NCBI GenBank assembly: GCA_050084515.1
Contig: CM114273.1
Span: forward strand, 42,904,001-42,968,000
Source of the DNA: Blasia pusilla
Lineage: Eukaryota; Marchantiophyta; Marchantiopsida; Blasiales
Length of the DNA: 64,000 nucleotides
Reading direction: 5' to 3'
Shown in pieces: positions 13,311 to 24,514 of this stretch. Position 1 is the first letter of the stretch; each line of letters opens with the position of its first letter. A program made the translations under genes and the position numbers. The notes under the pieces are model-generated. The model worked only from the letters and a program-made list of their open reading frames with translations. It was not told the origin of the DNA and did not search any database.

Positions 13311-14784
13311 ACCCGAGAGTGGAAGCTTTACGGAGATAGAATCAGATCACGTCCTAGAACCCTACCCCTATATGTAATAGGAAAAACCGCCATCAAACAT
13401 CAAGATGTATCTTTCCTAGGTTTAATAAAAGATGTTTGTGGTTTGAAAAAATATTCAGAGGTATCAGACGAGTTGAGAGAAGTATTGGAGGAATACAAAG
13501 ATGTATTCCCAAATGTTTTATCATCAAGGTTACCACCCAAACGGAGGGTAGACCACAAGATTGAGGTCCTTCCAAGAAGCACACCACCATGTAAGGCTCT
13601 TTATCGCTTAGCTCTAAGAGAATTAGAAGAATACAAAGCCCAAGTGGAGGAGATGTTGTAGAAAGGCTTCATCCAACCTTGCGTCTCACCATATGGAGCC
13701 CCTGTCCTTTTTGTGAAAAAGAAGGATGGAAGCATGCGACTGTGTATCGACTATCGAGCACTGAATCAACAAACAGTCAAAAAAAAATCCATTACCAAGA
13801 ATAGATGATTTGTTCGACCAGCTACAAGGAGCAAAATACTTCACCAAACTTGACCTTCACAACGGCTACAACCAAATTCAAATTGTGGATGAAGATGTGC
13901 ACAAGACTACTTTTCGTACTAGGTATGGACACTTTGAATACTTAATCATGCCATTCGGTCTTACTAATGCACCTGTAACCTCTATGGGCCTAATGAATGA
14001 TATCTTTCGTCCATATTTAGACAAGTCTGTCATTGTATTCTTAAATGATATCTTAGTCTATAGTAAAAGGATAGAGGAGCATATAAATCATCTACGATAA
14101 GTCCTTCAAATCCTTAGAGATAATGAGTTGTATGCTAAAGCTTCAAAATATGAGTTCGGTAAAATAGAATTTGATTATCTAGGGCATCGAGTAAGCGCAA
14201 AAGGTATTCAAGTGATGAGTGAGAAGATAGAAGCGATCCAAAAATGGAGTGCACTTGAGGATCAAACTCAATTGAAGAGTTTTCTAGGGTTAATAGGATT
14301 CTATCAAAGATTTGTCAAAGGTTTTGCTCAAATTGCACAATCCTTAACAACTTTACTAGGAAAAGGACAAAAATGGAATTGGGGCACATCACAAGAGATT
14401 TCTTTTCAATCATGAAAGGATGCCTTGATCAAAGCCCCTATATTGAAGTGGTATGATCCTAATCGACCCATCAAGTTGGCCACATGTGCTTCAGGTACTA
14501 GCATTGGAGGAATACTACAACAAGAATGGGAGGATGGATGGCATCATATTGCCTTCTTTTCCCGCAAGCTATTGCCAGCGGAGCAAAACTACCGTGCAAC
14601 TAAGCGAGAAGAACTTGCTATTGTGTTGGCAACCAAGCATTGGAAACATTACTTGTTCGATAAGGAGTTTGTGGTGGAGACTGATCACAAGCCCTTGGTC
14701 TACTTAGAGTCCCAAAAGGAGCTCTCCAAACGTCAAATTCGATGGGCAGAATGGCGACAACAATTCATGATGAAAATTGTCTAG
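13305..14784 (+). pseudogene. element A reverse transcriptase and RNase H, broken
   Basis: RT blocks are recognisable in order: [20 protein letters not shown] (near 13696), [13 protein letters not shown] (13840), [10 protein letters not shown] (13950) and the catalytic box FLNDILVYS (about 14038). The family norm is YxDD, so the first catalytic Asp is Asn here. RNase H follows: near 14470 the usual T-D-A-S motif reads TCASGTSIGG, losing its Asp, while FVVETDHKPL (14670) is kept. Stops and a short frameshift (near 13640, 13790, 14098, 14413) interrupt the frame. Confidence 0.88.
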
Positions 14785-15850
14785 GTGGAAGGAAAGAAGC
14801 AGTTGGCAAATGCCTTGATTCGTATACCACAGATGAATAACATATATGAAGTGGAGATTCACTCTAGTTGGTGGAAAAAGTTATCCAAAGCCACAAAGGA
14901 GGATGAAGAAATTGCAGTTGCTATTCATGCCAACAGAGTATATAAGGCTCAAGGATTGGTTTTCCATAAAGGTAAAGTATGGATCCCACAAGATCCACAA
15001 TTACACACTGAAGTATTGTCCGAAGCTCATGACATAGTCATTGCGGGTCATATGGGAGTTGAAAAAACCTTAGAGGGATTACAACGAGCATACTATTGGT
15101 CCAAAATGAGAGAAGATGTTGAAGTTTATGTAAGGAGTTGTAGGATTTATCAACAAATCAAGGCTAATAACACAAAACCAGTAGGATTGTTGCAACCGAT
15201 CCCAATACCTCAAAAATATTGGGAACAAGTTACTATGGATCTTGTTTGTGAGCTACCATGTACGATCACGGGATATGACTCTATTGTGGTCTTTGTGGAT
15301 AGACTAAGCAAGATGATACACCTTCGTCCAACCAAGAAGATTGTGACTGCACCAGAGTTGGCCAGGATCTACATCGAGACAGTCTTTGTCCATCATGGTC
15401 TTCCTAAAGTGCTTATCACTGATAGGGAAACCCATTTCACGAGTTTATTTTGGAAGGTTATATTCGGATTGCTCCAAACTAAACTAGCCATGTCTACGGC
15501 TTATCACCCTCAAACTGATGGACAAACTGAAAGGGCCAACCGTACCATTGAGGATATGCTACGCGCCTTAAAATTGGAGGATCAACAAGGATGAGACTCA
15601 TTGTTACCCTTAGTAGAGTTCTCATACAATAACTCCATGAACTCTTCCACTAAGACCACACCGTTCTTTTTAATGCATGGCGAGCATCCCTCAATTCCTT
15701 CTAGTCTCACTCGAATAGGGAAAAGTCTGAGGGAACCTACAAAGGTAGCTGCAGTTAATGAGTTTGTGAACCAAATTCGGAAAGGGGTTCAACTTGCTAA
15801 GGAGAAGTTGGCTATTGCCCAAAATAGACAAAAATAATATGCAGATGCTC
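14785..15850 (+). pseudogene. element A integrase
   Basis: The zinc-binding N-terminus has both histidines (EAHDIVIAGHMGVEKT near 15024), but the Cys pair reads CRIYQQ, the second Cys being Tyr. The DDE core is well kept: TMDLVCELP (15235), LITDRETHF (15415) and the HPQTDGQTERANRT segment (15510) supply Asp, Asp and Glu. One in-frame TGA occurs at about 15592 and another stop at 15835. The length and motifs match Ty3/gypsy integrases. Confidence 0.88.
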
Positions 15851-16315
15851 ATCGTCGAGATGTCAAGTTTTTGAAGGGGACAAGGTTTGGTTAGCAACAA
15901 CCAATTTATCATTAGTAGGAGTTCGTAAGCTTAATCCTCGCTATATTGGGCCTTTCACTATCCTACAAAAAGTGGGCGCCGTGGCGTATAAGCTAGACTT
16001 ACCGATGCATATGAAATCCATCATGTGTTTCATGTCTCTCTTCTTCGACCGTTTATTCCACGCCCTAAGAGATTTAAGGACAATATTGTCACTTCACCAC
16101 TACTTCAAATAGTCGGAGATCATGAAGAATTTGAAGTGGAACGTATCTTGAAGAAATGCACTCGAGGAGCTCATCACCAACGAGTTGAATATTTGGTCCA
16201 ATGGAAAGGATATCCACTATTTGAGGCCCCATGGGAACCCTCAGTCAACTTGGCGAACGCACCATTAATAGTGCAAGAGTTTGAAAGTTCTCACAACGAG
16301 GACGTTGTGTCTTAA
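15850..16315 (+). pseudogene. element A integrase C-terminus with chromodomain
   Basis: After the GPF-type segment (NPRYIGPFTILQK-like, near 15940, with a frameshift), the frame from 16025 reads FHVSLLRPFIPRP. It continues into a chromodomain: FEVERILKKC, then VEYLVQWKGYP and APWEPSVNL (about 16128-16260). The aromatic and Trp positions of chromodomains that read methylated H3K9 are present. This places element A in the chromovirus clade. It contrasts with the PHD finger in the nested element. Confidence 0.88.
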
Positions 16316-16328
16316 ATGGGAGGAGGTT
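16312..16328 (+). other. element A polypurine tract
   Basis: TTAAATGGGAGGAGGTT lies immediately before the 3' LTR start (TGTAACC at 16329). It is the expected plus-strand primer. Confidence 0.8.
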
Positions 16329-16420
16329 TGTAACCATCCTTTGTTAATCATAGTTAAGTTAGAATCTATGACATGAAGCGCATAAGTGGGAAAGAATCAA
16401 CCAAAAAGAGAAAAGACAAG
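16329..16420 (+). repeat. element A 3' LTR, left part
   Basis: It matches 10606-10697 of the 5' LTR and breaks off at ACAAG, where element B begins. CAAG (16417-16420) is repeated at 26661-26664 as the target duplication of element B. Confidence 0.92.
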
Positions 16421-16547
16421 TGTCCTGCACATACACATCGCTACACAACATACATCGTTTTCACCGAACACACACACAAACACGCACGATCCCATGCTAA
16501 GTCATGGCATCCAAACAACGAGACAAGAAACACCAAAATATCTCCAA
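16421..16547 (-). repeat. element B terminal block Y2
   Basis: 127 bp, an imperfect copy of Y1 (17061-17189). Both contain CATACACATCGCTACACAAC and end CCAAAATATCTCCAA on the plus strand. Y2 is the extreme 3' end of the element (GACA on the minus strand). No Y copy follows X1 at the 5' end. Confidence 0.85.
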
Positions 16548-17060
16548 TAAAGTAAGATCCAATCTCTCTCTACATAATCTCACACCATAGCTCTCAAAGG
16601 TGTGCACTCTCTCTCATGTCAAACCAAACCCACTCTCCTAATGAGAGGCTTGGATAACATTCACAAGGCAAGGGACCATAGCTCCGCCGCCTCATGCCAA
16701 GAGGTTCAACAAGAGAGAATGAGCTCTCAAGCTCTCTCCTTTGTATATATACCCCTCCCCTCTCCCAAGCTCTCTCCATGCTAACCTATTCTCCTAAGTC
16801 ATCTCCTTGGCTCTTGACTTGATGTAGGAGGTCAAGGGCCATTTATCAAAAATATAAAGTTGATCATATACTCAAAGTGGTACTTACCTAAAATAGTAAG
16901 TTCCTCAATATGGCTCCAAATGAGCCAAAACGAAGGGGAAACCTGCTCTCTCAGGTTTCGCGGGGCCTCAGCAGGTCATCCTCGACCTCCTAGGCCTGTC
17001 CTCAACTACTCTTGAAGAAGATCTATTAGATCTCACCGATCTATCCTAAAGGACGTGATA
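16548..17060 (-). repeat. element B terminal block X2 (3' LTR core)
   Basis: 513 bp matching X1 (26146-26660) with scattered substitutions. On the minus strand it begins TATCACGTCCTTTAGGATAG; X1 has TGTCACGTCC. A TATATATAC box is present near 16743-16751, a plausible Pol II promoter. Confidence 0.9.
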
Positions 17061-17189
17061 GTTGTCGTGCGCATACACATCGCTACACAACATACATCGC
17101 TGTCATCGAATACACACACAAACACACACGATCCCATGCTAACTCATGGCATCCAAACAATGAGACAAGAAGAACCAAAATATCTCCAA
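17061..17189 (-). repeat. element B terminal block Y1
   Basis: About 129 bp lying between the purine tract and X2, and repeated as Y2 beyond X2. Counterparts of Y1 follow the purine tract in elements C, D and E. Confidence 0.85.
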
Positions 17190-17205
17190 TCGTCCCCCTA
17201 GCTGG
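17190..17205 (-). other. element B polypurine tract
   Basis: On the minus strand the sequence reads CCAGCTAGGGGGACGA, directly before Y1. Elements C, D and E have the same CTAGGGGGG-type tract at this place, which supports it as the plus-strand primer. Confidence 0.65.
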
Positions 17206-17364
17206 TGGTTAGGTCCCTCTAACTCCAGATGGCCATCTATCCCTACCTACCATGACATACATCTCTCGGACGCTAAGAGCAAGAAGGGCGGGTGCTCATG
17301 TGGCCCCATCGTTAGTCGCCTTCTTGTCATCCATGTCAGAGAAAGATTCGGGATCAAAACCTAC

Positions 17365-17535
17365 CTAGTATCTCCTCTTTGTACATCTGGGACACATCCA
17401 TCGTCCTCGAGGAACCCTAGTGAGAGGTGGCGTCAGACATGCCATATGCCAACCTCTCGAACAACCATCACAGACTAGCATCGTGGCCGCACCATGGGCA
17501 GAACCACACAACATACAACGCAAGCCTATAGGAAC
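17365..17535 (-). pseudogene. element B PHD finger at the pol C-terminus
   Basis: The translation has a full C4HC3 set: a CMLC pair, LVCDGC, then GWHMAC, then WMCPRC. Spacing and the TPPL turn match canonical PHD fingers, which read histone H3 tails. It follows the integrase C-terminal segment (GRDSIVWKDHVRNCAPCHL) in one open frame from 17703 to 17365, so it was translated as part of pol. Canonical chromoviruses carry a chromodomain here. An aromatic residue that would favour trimethyl-lysine binding cannot be confirmed. The module is open, but the rest of pol is broken. Confidence 0.9.
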
Positions 17536-17539
17536 TACT

Positions 17540-18660
17540 GCTAAGCTTGGATCCACTTTACCATCAATGTTAGGAAGGTGACATGGTGCACAATTACGCA
17601 CATGGTCCTTCCATACTATACTATCGCGTCCCTCCAGCAAGAGAACACCGGATGGCAAAACGTCACGCACTCTCAAGATAGTGCGCCCTGCAGTCACATC
17701 CAACGTCGTCGGTGTCGTCTACTACAAGTAGACATAATCTCCTTGATGAAACCTCCGGATAGTTGGTCGATAACCACCACCCCGAATAGTCGCATACTTC
17801 AACGTATCCCGATGCTGCGCAATCGCCAAGTTCTCAAACGCCATGGGCATCACTCTACGAAACAACTCAGCCCTCTGAGAACATGCTCGCATCCATACAT
17901 CTGGGTCATCAAGGTCCAAAGACTCACCAAAGATCTCGACGAATGGCCGTAGGTAAATCTGGCTCTCGACCATAAAGTAGCAAGTACGGTGAAAAAGACG
18001 CTAAGGATGCCTGCCTGCTGAATTTGTATCCCTTTGCCAACCAGGGCAACTGGAGGTTCCAATCTCCAAGGTGACCTCTTTGCAAGCCATACTTGCATAA
18101 ACCCCTCTTCACCGTCTGCACAACTCTCTCCGCTAATCCATCTGCCTCGGGATGATCTCGCAAAGTCGTATGATGGTCGATGAGCGCTTGATCACACAAG
18201 GCCTGGAACTCATCGCAAAACTCGGTACCCTGGTCTGTCAACATCTCAACCTGTGCGCCATAATGACTCAGCACTCTATCAAGGAAGGCATAAGCTACTC
18301 CCTCACTCGCTTTGTCAGGCAATGCAACCAACTCGATCCACTTCGAGAAGTGCTCGACCATCACCAACACATAATGACTATGATGCTCCGTCAAAGGCAA
18401 AGGTCCTGCAAAATCCAAACTCCATCTATATCCTAAGCCCATGATCGGTAATGGATGCAACTGTGGAGTTGGAGCATTGAACGATGCTCGGACCCGATCA
18501 CACACCATGCACTTGGCAAAAAACTACTGAACGTTAGTCTACATGCCTCGCCACCAATACTAAATCTGGAGCAAGTGACGTCCGCTTCACCCCAAAGTGA
18601 CCCAACTCCTCGTGGGCATGCTGCACTAGTCGTGCTCTCAGCAAAGGATGTGGCACTACG
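17540..18660 (-). pseudogene. element B integrase
   Basis: The zinc-binding part begins VQHAHEELGHFG near 18630 and continues MVCDRV at 18508 after a stop. The core frame 18508-17924 keeps all three acidic residues: SLDFAGPL, LTDQGTEF and the ADGLAERVV segment. The C-terminal domain continues in another frame at 17973-17722 (FENLAIAQHRDTLKY, FHQGDYVYL), so at least one frameshift separates core and tail. It would join element cDNA to host DNA; this copy is not expressible as one protein. Confidence 0.88.
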
Positions 18661-18984
18661 CGTACTCTACCATCCTCCCAAACCCTCAAAATATGTGTCC
18701 CCTCCCAACGGAACCGTCTGGCTCGCTGTAGGATCCCATCTCGCTCTCTAGCACCCACAATGCTCACAACGCTGCAAGTACAAAGGTACTCCAAGACTAC
18801 TCCATCATCATGAATATCTCGGCTACCTGTTGTCTCCTCAATGGCCTCGAGATCGAAGGACTCTCCACTAGACCTCGCCATCGAAGTCTCCACACTCTGG
18901 CTCTCCATAGCCAACATGCCTAAATAGGCTGACGTGTGCCATCCTGGCACTGACTCCTCATCACTCTCTCCATGCCATCGAGCT

Positions 18985-19357
18985 CCATCTCGCCGACTCG
19001 GGCATGGGTTACGACTCAACCCATCTGCAACCTGGTTGAGCGACCCAGGTCTATGTACCACCTGAAAATCATATTCCTGCAACAATAGAGCCCATCTCGC
19101 AAGCTTCCCTGTAACCTTGTTGAACTCCATCAACCACTTCAATGGTTGATGATCAATGATGATGGTAAAGGGGTTGCCGAATAAGTAACACCTGAAATGC
19201 GCGACAATCCACACCGCAGCTCACCCTCATACGAGTTGTACTTCGCCTCTGCAGCGTTGTTCGAGCGGCTAGCATAAGCCACTACAAACTCTCTATCCTC
19301 ATCATCATGTTGGGTAAGCACCGCTCCAAGCCCCAACATGCTCCAATCTGTGTGCAA
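18985..19357 (-). pseudogene. element B RNase H
   Basis: LHTDWSMLGLGAVLTQHDDE (near 19355) supplies the first Asp, and the NSYEGE segment the Glu. After a frameshift near 19210, FTIIIDHQPLKWLM gives the next Asp, and NQVADGLSRNP the last, near 19015. It is the standard gypsy RNase H that degrades the RNA template. The frame change means this copy is dead. Confidence 0.82.
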
Positions 19358-19379
19358 TTGGAAAGGACGCCCCGGATCG

Positions 19380-20330
19380 GTCTTCTCAAGATGGGCGCAT
19401 ACGTCAACTTGTCCTTGAGCAACTGAAATGCTCGCTCTTGCTCATCCCCCCAGTGCCACTCATGATCCACCTTTGTCAGCAAGGTCAGGGGCTTCGTAAT
19501 CGAACTGAATCCCTTGACGTACCGCCGATAGAAGTTCGCCAATCCCATGAATGCGCGAACACGGCTCACATCTGTAGGGCGTGGAATGCGTGAGATAGCC
19601 TCTACCTTTGTATGCTGAACACCAAGGCCCCTTGGGTATATCGTATGATCCAAGTACTCAATCTGGTCGTAGAAGAACTTGCACTTGCCTGGATGTAGCT
19701 TCAACCCATGTAATTGCAATTGTCGAAACACCTCCTCTAGATGTTGCTCATGCTCCTCAACCGTGGCGCTAAAGACTATGATGTCATTAATGTAAGACCT
19801 AGCAAAATCTAGACCAACCAAGATCCTATCCATGACCCTTTGAAACTCAGCCGGGGCGTTCTTTAACCCAAATGGTAAGAACGGCCACTGGTACAAACAA
19901 TCCTTCCCGCGAGGATCGATGCCCCAAAATTTCATCTTTTGCCTGTCCTTCAATGTGATAGGCAGTTGATGGTATCCGGCTCGCAAATCCAATGAACTGA
20001 AGACCTTTGCATGACCAATCGCATCAAAGATCTCCTCATGGATGGGCATCGCATACCTATCAGACTTCGTCTATCGATTGATAGGTCGGTAATCCCCACA
20101 CATCCGCCTATCCGTCCAGTTGCCATGCACATCCTTCTTGGCGGGCATGACAGTGGTAGATGCATACTCCCCATGGGACATCTCCACTAGTCCTGCTTTG
20201 ACCAAGTCCTGGCTTCTACTTTGAATCTGATCCCTCTCCATATCACTGTACATGTAGGGTCGTCGGAAGATTGGCGTGTCACTCTACAACTCAATGCGGA
20301 TCCCCGGTCCCTTCAGCGTACCCAAATCCT
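19380..20330 (-). pseudogene. element B reverse transcriptase, YIND active site
   Basis: Blocks in order: MSHGEYASTTVMPAKKD (near 20190), MCGDYRPINR (20100), FSSLDLRAGYHQLP (20015), LPFGLKNAPAEFQ (19880) and YINDIIVFS (about 19795). Element D has YIDDIVVFS, so the first Asp of the catalytic pair is Asn here. The connection domain (LHPGKCKFF, AFMGLANFYRRYVKGF) follows. An in-frame stop lies near 20072. RT would copy element RNA into DNA. Confidence 0.9.
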
Positions 20331-20774
20331 CCATGCCAAATGCAAAGCAACTTCTATAACTCCTAAGGAACTGATGTATCCGGCGCCGCTCTCCTCCTGT
20401 CAACTTAGGGCCCATATCTGGCTCCCAAGTCTCCATCGTGACTACGGTAGGACTCTCTGGTGCGGGTATTGGTGGTTGCTATGGTACAACCCCATCTTGA
20501 ACAACAACACTCGGCTGATCTTCTACTGCCAACTGCAAATTCTGATCTCCTCCACGTGCAGTGCTCTGAACCACGCTCGATGATGTGGCTATCATCTCCT
20601 AGCGTACCTGCAAAACATCCCAAGAAGTCCAAGGGTGTCTCTCCCGATCTCCCCTGGTGTGTCGATCTCCTCGGGTCTCGTCCCCAGCCACTGCCTCCAC
20701 CGTCTGGGTAGGCATGGGTCTCACCAACGCAACTATTGTGATCTGTTGAGATCTCATCCGACGTTGCTCAGCCA

Positions 20775-21725
20775 CTCCCAAGCTGAAGATCCATGTCAAG
20801 CAGTTCAGGTCCATCGCCTGACCCAAGACATGGCGTCGTGATGCCTCTGATACTAACGGGACTGCCGTCACTTATGTGGGAAATCCCATCGCCCGCTCTC
20901 TCTCGTCGGCGTTGGGCTCCACCAACCTCTAATCCTGGTCATCCCAAACCAAGCCAGGACCGGCCTCCTTGTATGCATAGGAAGCGGGAAAACTCATAAA
21001 CATGGGAAAGGCTGCCCACGGCCTGCCTACCATGTTGACCACAGTCAACGGTGGTCGATCATCGTGCCTCACTACTTGTGATCGATGACCTGGATCTAGA
21101 ATGGAATCCACTAACAAATGGGAGGGGCGCTCCACTCTCGCATACGCCCTCCGTAACATCGCATGGGGCACAAAGTTGGTCCACCATAGACGCGGGCGAT
21201 GGGCTCTAGAACCTACTCTCGCCACATCCAAGAAAACTGCTGGGCTGATCCAGGCATGCACCTGATGAGCACTCGTCACCACCCGTGACCCGGAGTCTCC
21301 TAAGATCGGCACATTCTCCAGAATGTAGGCTGGAGAACGAGACTGGTGCTCCTGCAACTACCGTAAGACCCTCAACATCTCCCAAAACAACATGGACCGA
21401 GTGTCAGCCAACCCGCTACCTCGTTCAACACTCGATTGGCCCTGACATGGCCAACCGGAAATGACCAAATCAATGGTCCCTACCCGCTCTAAGTCCTGCA
21501 TCCCAACAACGAAATATCCCTCGATAGGGAACTCTGGTACCCCCTGTACTGCGGACGTAGACAATAAGTCGGGAAAACGTAGGCGTAATTGCGCCACATG
21601 TCGTAGTGAGACGTGCCTCGCAACATCATCACTCTCCACATACAGGTACTGTTGTACTCGCACTCATGCCTGCAAAACAATAGCTAACCTGATGCTAATC
21701 CCTCCAAAGAGATCTAACACTCAAA
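20775..21725 (-). pseudogene. element B C5-cytosine DNA methyltransferase domain (DNMT3-like)
   Basis: About 310 codons between protease and RT carry the ordered motifs of C5 methyltransferases. Motif I is VLDLFGGIS (21720), the SAM-binding acidic strand YLYVESDD (near 21645), and motif IV DLVISGWPCQGQS with catalytic Cys at about 21446. Motif VI is AYILENV (21330), motif VIII GSRAHRPRLWWTN (21200), motif IX REWAMGFPIG and motif X VLGQAMDLNCLTWIF (20830). The order is linear, not permuted as in plant DRM enzymes, and the last motifs look most like DNMT3. Stops at 21720, about 21664 and 21360 inactivate it. Confidence 0.88.
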
Positions 21726-21981
21726 TACCCTCCTTCGGGGTACACCACACAATGGGTATGGTATCCAAGGATGTCATCGTAGCACTTCCTGCTACCTCGG
21801 ATTCCTCAGACCCATCCCGCTCCGGTGCAAACGCCTCGCTCCACGCAGTCTGCACGTGCTCATCTGCCAATCGTCGAAGCTTCTCAGCAGGAATGGGAGT
21901 ATCCTCTGCATTGACATGTCCCTCAATCAAATCACTAGGCCAAGTGATGGCATTGCTAAATGCTTCTAAGGTCGCCATCTC

Positions 21982-22416
21982 TCATGGCCGTTGCTCGATC
22001 ACTGCACCTATGAATCGAACGGGTAATGAACTAAGGCGCCCATCACCTGACTGCCATCTTGGTCTGTAGGACGCTGACTCCTCCCAATAATCTAGGGCAA
22101 ACCCCATCGGGTATAACACTGCTTCACCAACTAAGACGTCGTAGGACTCTGCATCAGTCACTATCGCCTTGGCTCGCACCACGGACTCATCTGTAGGATG
22201 TCCCGGGCGAATTCTCACCACGACCTCATATCGGGTGATATACTGTGTGGTACTCGCTCCACCCAAGGATGTTTGTATCCGGAATGGACAACACTCCACA
22301 TCGGCTCTCGTCAAGCCTAATCCTTTGAATGACGCTTTCCCCAACATCAGGGGTTGCGCTCCTGAATCCAACAAGACGCGCTGCGGACTAAAAGCTCTAC
22401 CTCCGGGACTCACCAA
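21982..22416 (-). pseudogene. element B aspartic protease
   Basis: An open 144-codon stretch. VLLDSGAQPLMLGKAS near 22375 has the retropepsin D-S-G triad. ESYDVLVGEAVLYPMGFALD near 22140 fits the second hydrophobic-hydrophobic-Gly motif in the I-L-G position. It would cut the gag-pol polyprotein and release the methyltransferase. The domain itself looks intact here, between a broken gag and a broken DNMT. Confidence 0.82.
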
Positions 22417-22429
22417 CTGGAATACCTCT

Positions 22430-24514
22430 CCTCAGTTATCCAGCAACACAACACTAGGAGAAGCCATGGCACGCTCTATCGTGGGTCTAGCTCGCATCTC
22501 CGCCATCCTAGCAGCCGCAGCTTGCCATGCATCTGACGTGGACGGCCCGAGCATCCGCTCTAAGGGCAGGTCCATCAACTCCTCTGCAATCACCTCTGAA
22601 CGTGATGCAAGAACTCCAACTGCGCTCACATAGTGATGTGGCCAGTCGAAAAGCCTCGGCAGGCGTACCCCCCAACGTCATTACATCGGAAGCAGAAAAT
22701 AAAGAAGTGCGGTACACAACGGTGGCCGCCCCCAACAACGTGCTCGACACTTGCCCCTCATGAGCATCAACAATAGGAGTCATCGTACTCGCTTCTCCCA
22801 TTGCCCTCCATGCCTGCAGACCAACAACATCACCAGGTCTCCAAGAACTCTCATCAGGACCCATCGATGGGGTCCTCATCGCCTCGGACAACGTGAAAGA
22901 CTGAGGAAGCCTAGTATGTTTCCTCGCTTCCCCTCGCTGTGGATCCAACTCTACGGCTGCTCCACGCATCACAACTACAGCGTCCTCCATCTGGGCAACC
23001 CCACACATCCAACCAGGATCTTCCAGATCTCTGGCTGCTCCATATGATGTCGATGCCACGGATCCGACATCGGGTAACCTCAATGCCATAGCGGCAATCT
23101 GCTCTTGCAACTGCTGTATCTGAGCAGCCATCCCAACCTCACGTCCTGCGTCTCCTTCGACGCATCTAGGTGGTAGCACTCTACCTCCTCCACGGGCAGC
23201 TCCACCACCCTATCGGGAAACTCTAGCTCCTCGTCTCCCAACGGGACCACTTGGTGCACGATCTCTAGCCTCACCGGGACCGGCTACTCGCCCTGGTGCC
23301 CTCTCTGGCTCTCGGTCCAGACTTAACTCAGGATGTAAATTGAAACACCTAGCGCGTGTATGACCATACCTCTGATAATAGTCACATTGATAACCTCCTG
23401 GTGCAGCACCATCTCCTCCTCCAGGCTAAGGCACACGTCCATGACCCTGACGAGTGAAATGGCGCTGATGATGGGCTCCACCGCATGACCAACAAGTAAT
23501 AGTAGGCGGCTGCTGTTGAGCCGCATATGAAGGCGCAGGTCTCTGTGCCATAGGCTCCCGGTATCCTCCCTAAGCTCATGGTGCCACAATTGACCTATCT
23601 CGGAGTCCACGTAGCTGTACACGTGGTGCAGCTAATCGTGACTGCTCTCGCCCAGAACCCATGGTGGCTACGCTCTCCTTCGCCATATTGCGCTCAATGT
23701 TCTCGACGGTCCTAAAAACATCTCTCAACATCGGGGAGGTGTTCATAAGAAGCACCCCCTCCCGCACCCGTGTCCGCAGGGTTTGGTCCAGCATCGCATA
23801 CCATGACTGGATAGTCTGAGCCTCTTTCACCCCCTGAGTGACGTTAATCAACTGGCGCAAGTGAGTGTAAGCCTCACGCAAACTCACACCCGGGGGCCTC
23901 TAGAAGTCGTGGATGCTCCGCAACTTCTCCGTCCGTACCCCCTGGTAGCTCGCCCTCAACTCAACAAAGAACTCAACCACGGGGTTGAACCTGGGACGAA
24001 CCCGACTAGACGGTGCAACTGCTCTAGTGCGAGTGACCCCTCCTAAAACATCACTAGTGGAAGAGGAAGTAGCCTCTCTTGACTCCTCCTCCTCATCTGG
24101 GAACAACTCCGTCCACGACACATAGTGTGGGTCGTAGTAGAGTCGCTATGCCTCAATCTGCTGGGCATATCTGTGGGAAAACTCATGGTAATCGTCCATG
24201 GGTGCCCCCTCTAAATGCTGGAACATACCATTCCATGTTGTAAACGGGTTGAACTCTCTAGAGTTCCTAGCCCGCTAGGAGTTGCACCAACTCCTAAACT
24301 CTGCTATGAAATCGTGCAACTCAATCGTACCTACTGCACCTGAAAACCTACGCGGTCCTCTACCCCGGTCGTCCATCTCGTACGCCCAACTGGTAGGACC
24401 AGTCACAATATGTGGCGATGTGTTCACAAACTCCTTTACACCCTCCCCCTTGTCTGACGATGACACAGAAGGAGGTCGAGGTGGTCCCTGAAGTGAAGAC
24501 CCTCGGAACCTCAC
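22430..24514 (-). pseudogene. element B gag with two degenerate zinc knuckles
   Basis: The start is not certain; an open frame opens at 24514. Recognisable parts are an acidic Ser-rich segment (24100), a capsid-like helical region at 23887-23576 (SLREAYTHLRQLINVTQGV, TVENIERNMAKE), a CWSCGGAHHQRHF knuckle near 23490 and CDYYQRYGHTRARC near 23380, where the second Cys is Tyr. A Gln-rich helix (AAQIQQLQEQIAAMALRLP) and LPLERMLGP follow near 23130 and 22560. At least five stops or frameshifts occur. Element E carries the same order of segments. Confidence 0.75.

Noticed and set aside
18152-18436. Open frames antisense to the integrase (and similar ones at 56867-57268, 20221-20583, 21461-22069)
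   Set aside because: They mirror a conserved coding region on the other strand and recur only because that region recurs.
20775-21725. The methyltransferase as a bacterial contaminant or a host DNMT gene
   Set aside because: It is on the pol strand between protease and RT in two copies at different loci, with no introns or own start, so it belongs to the element.
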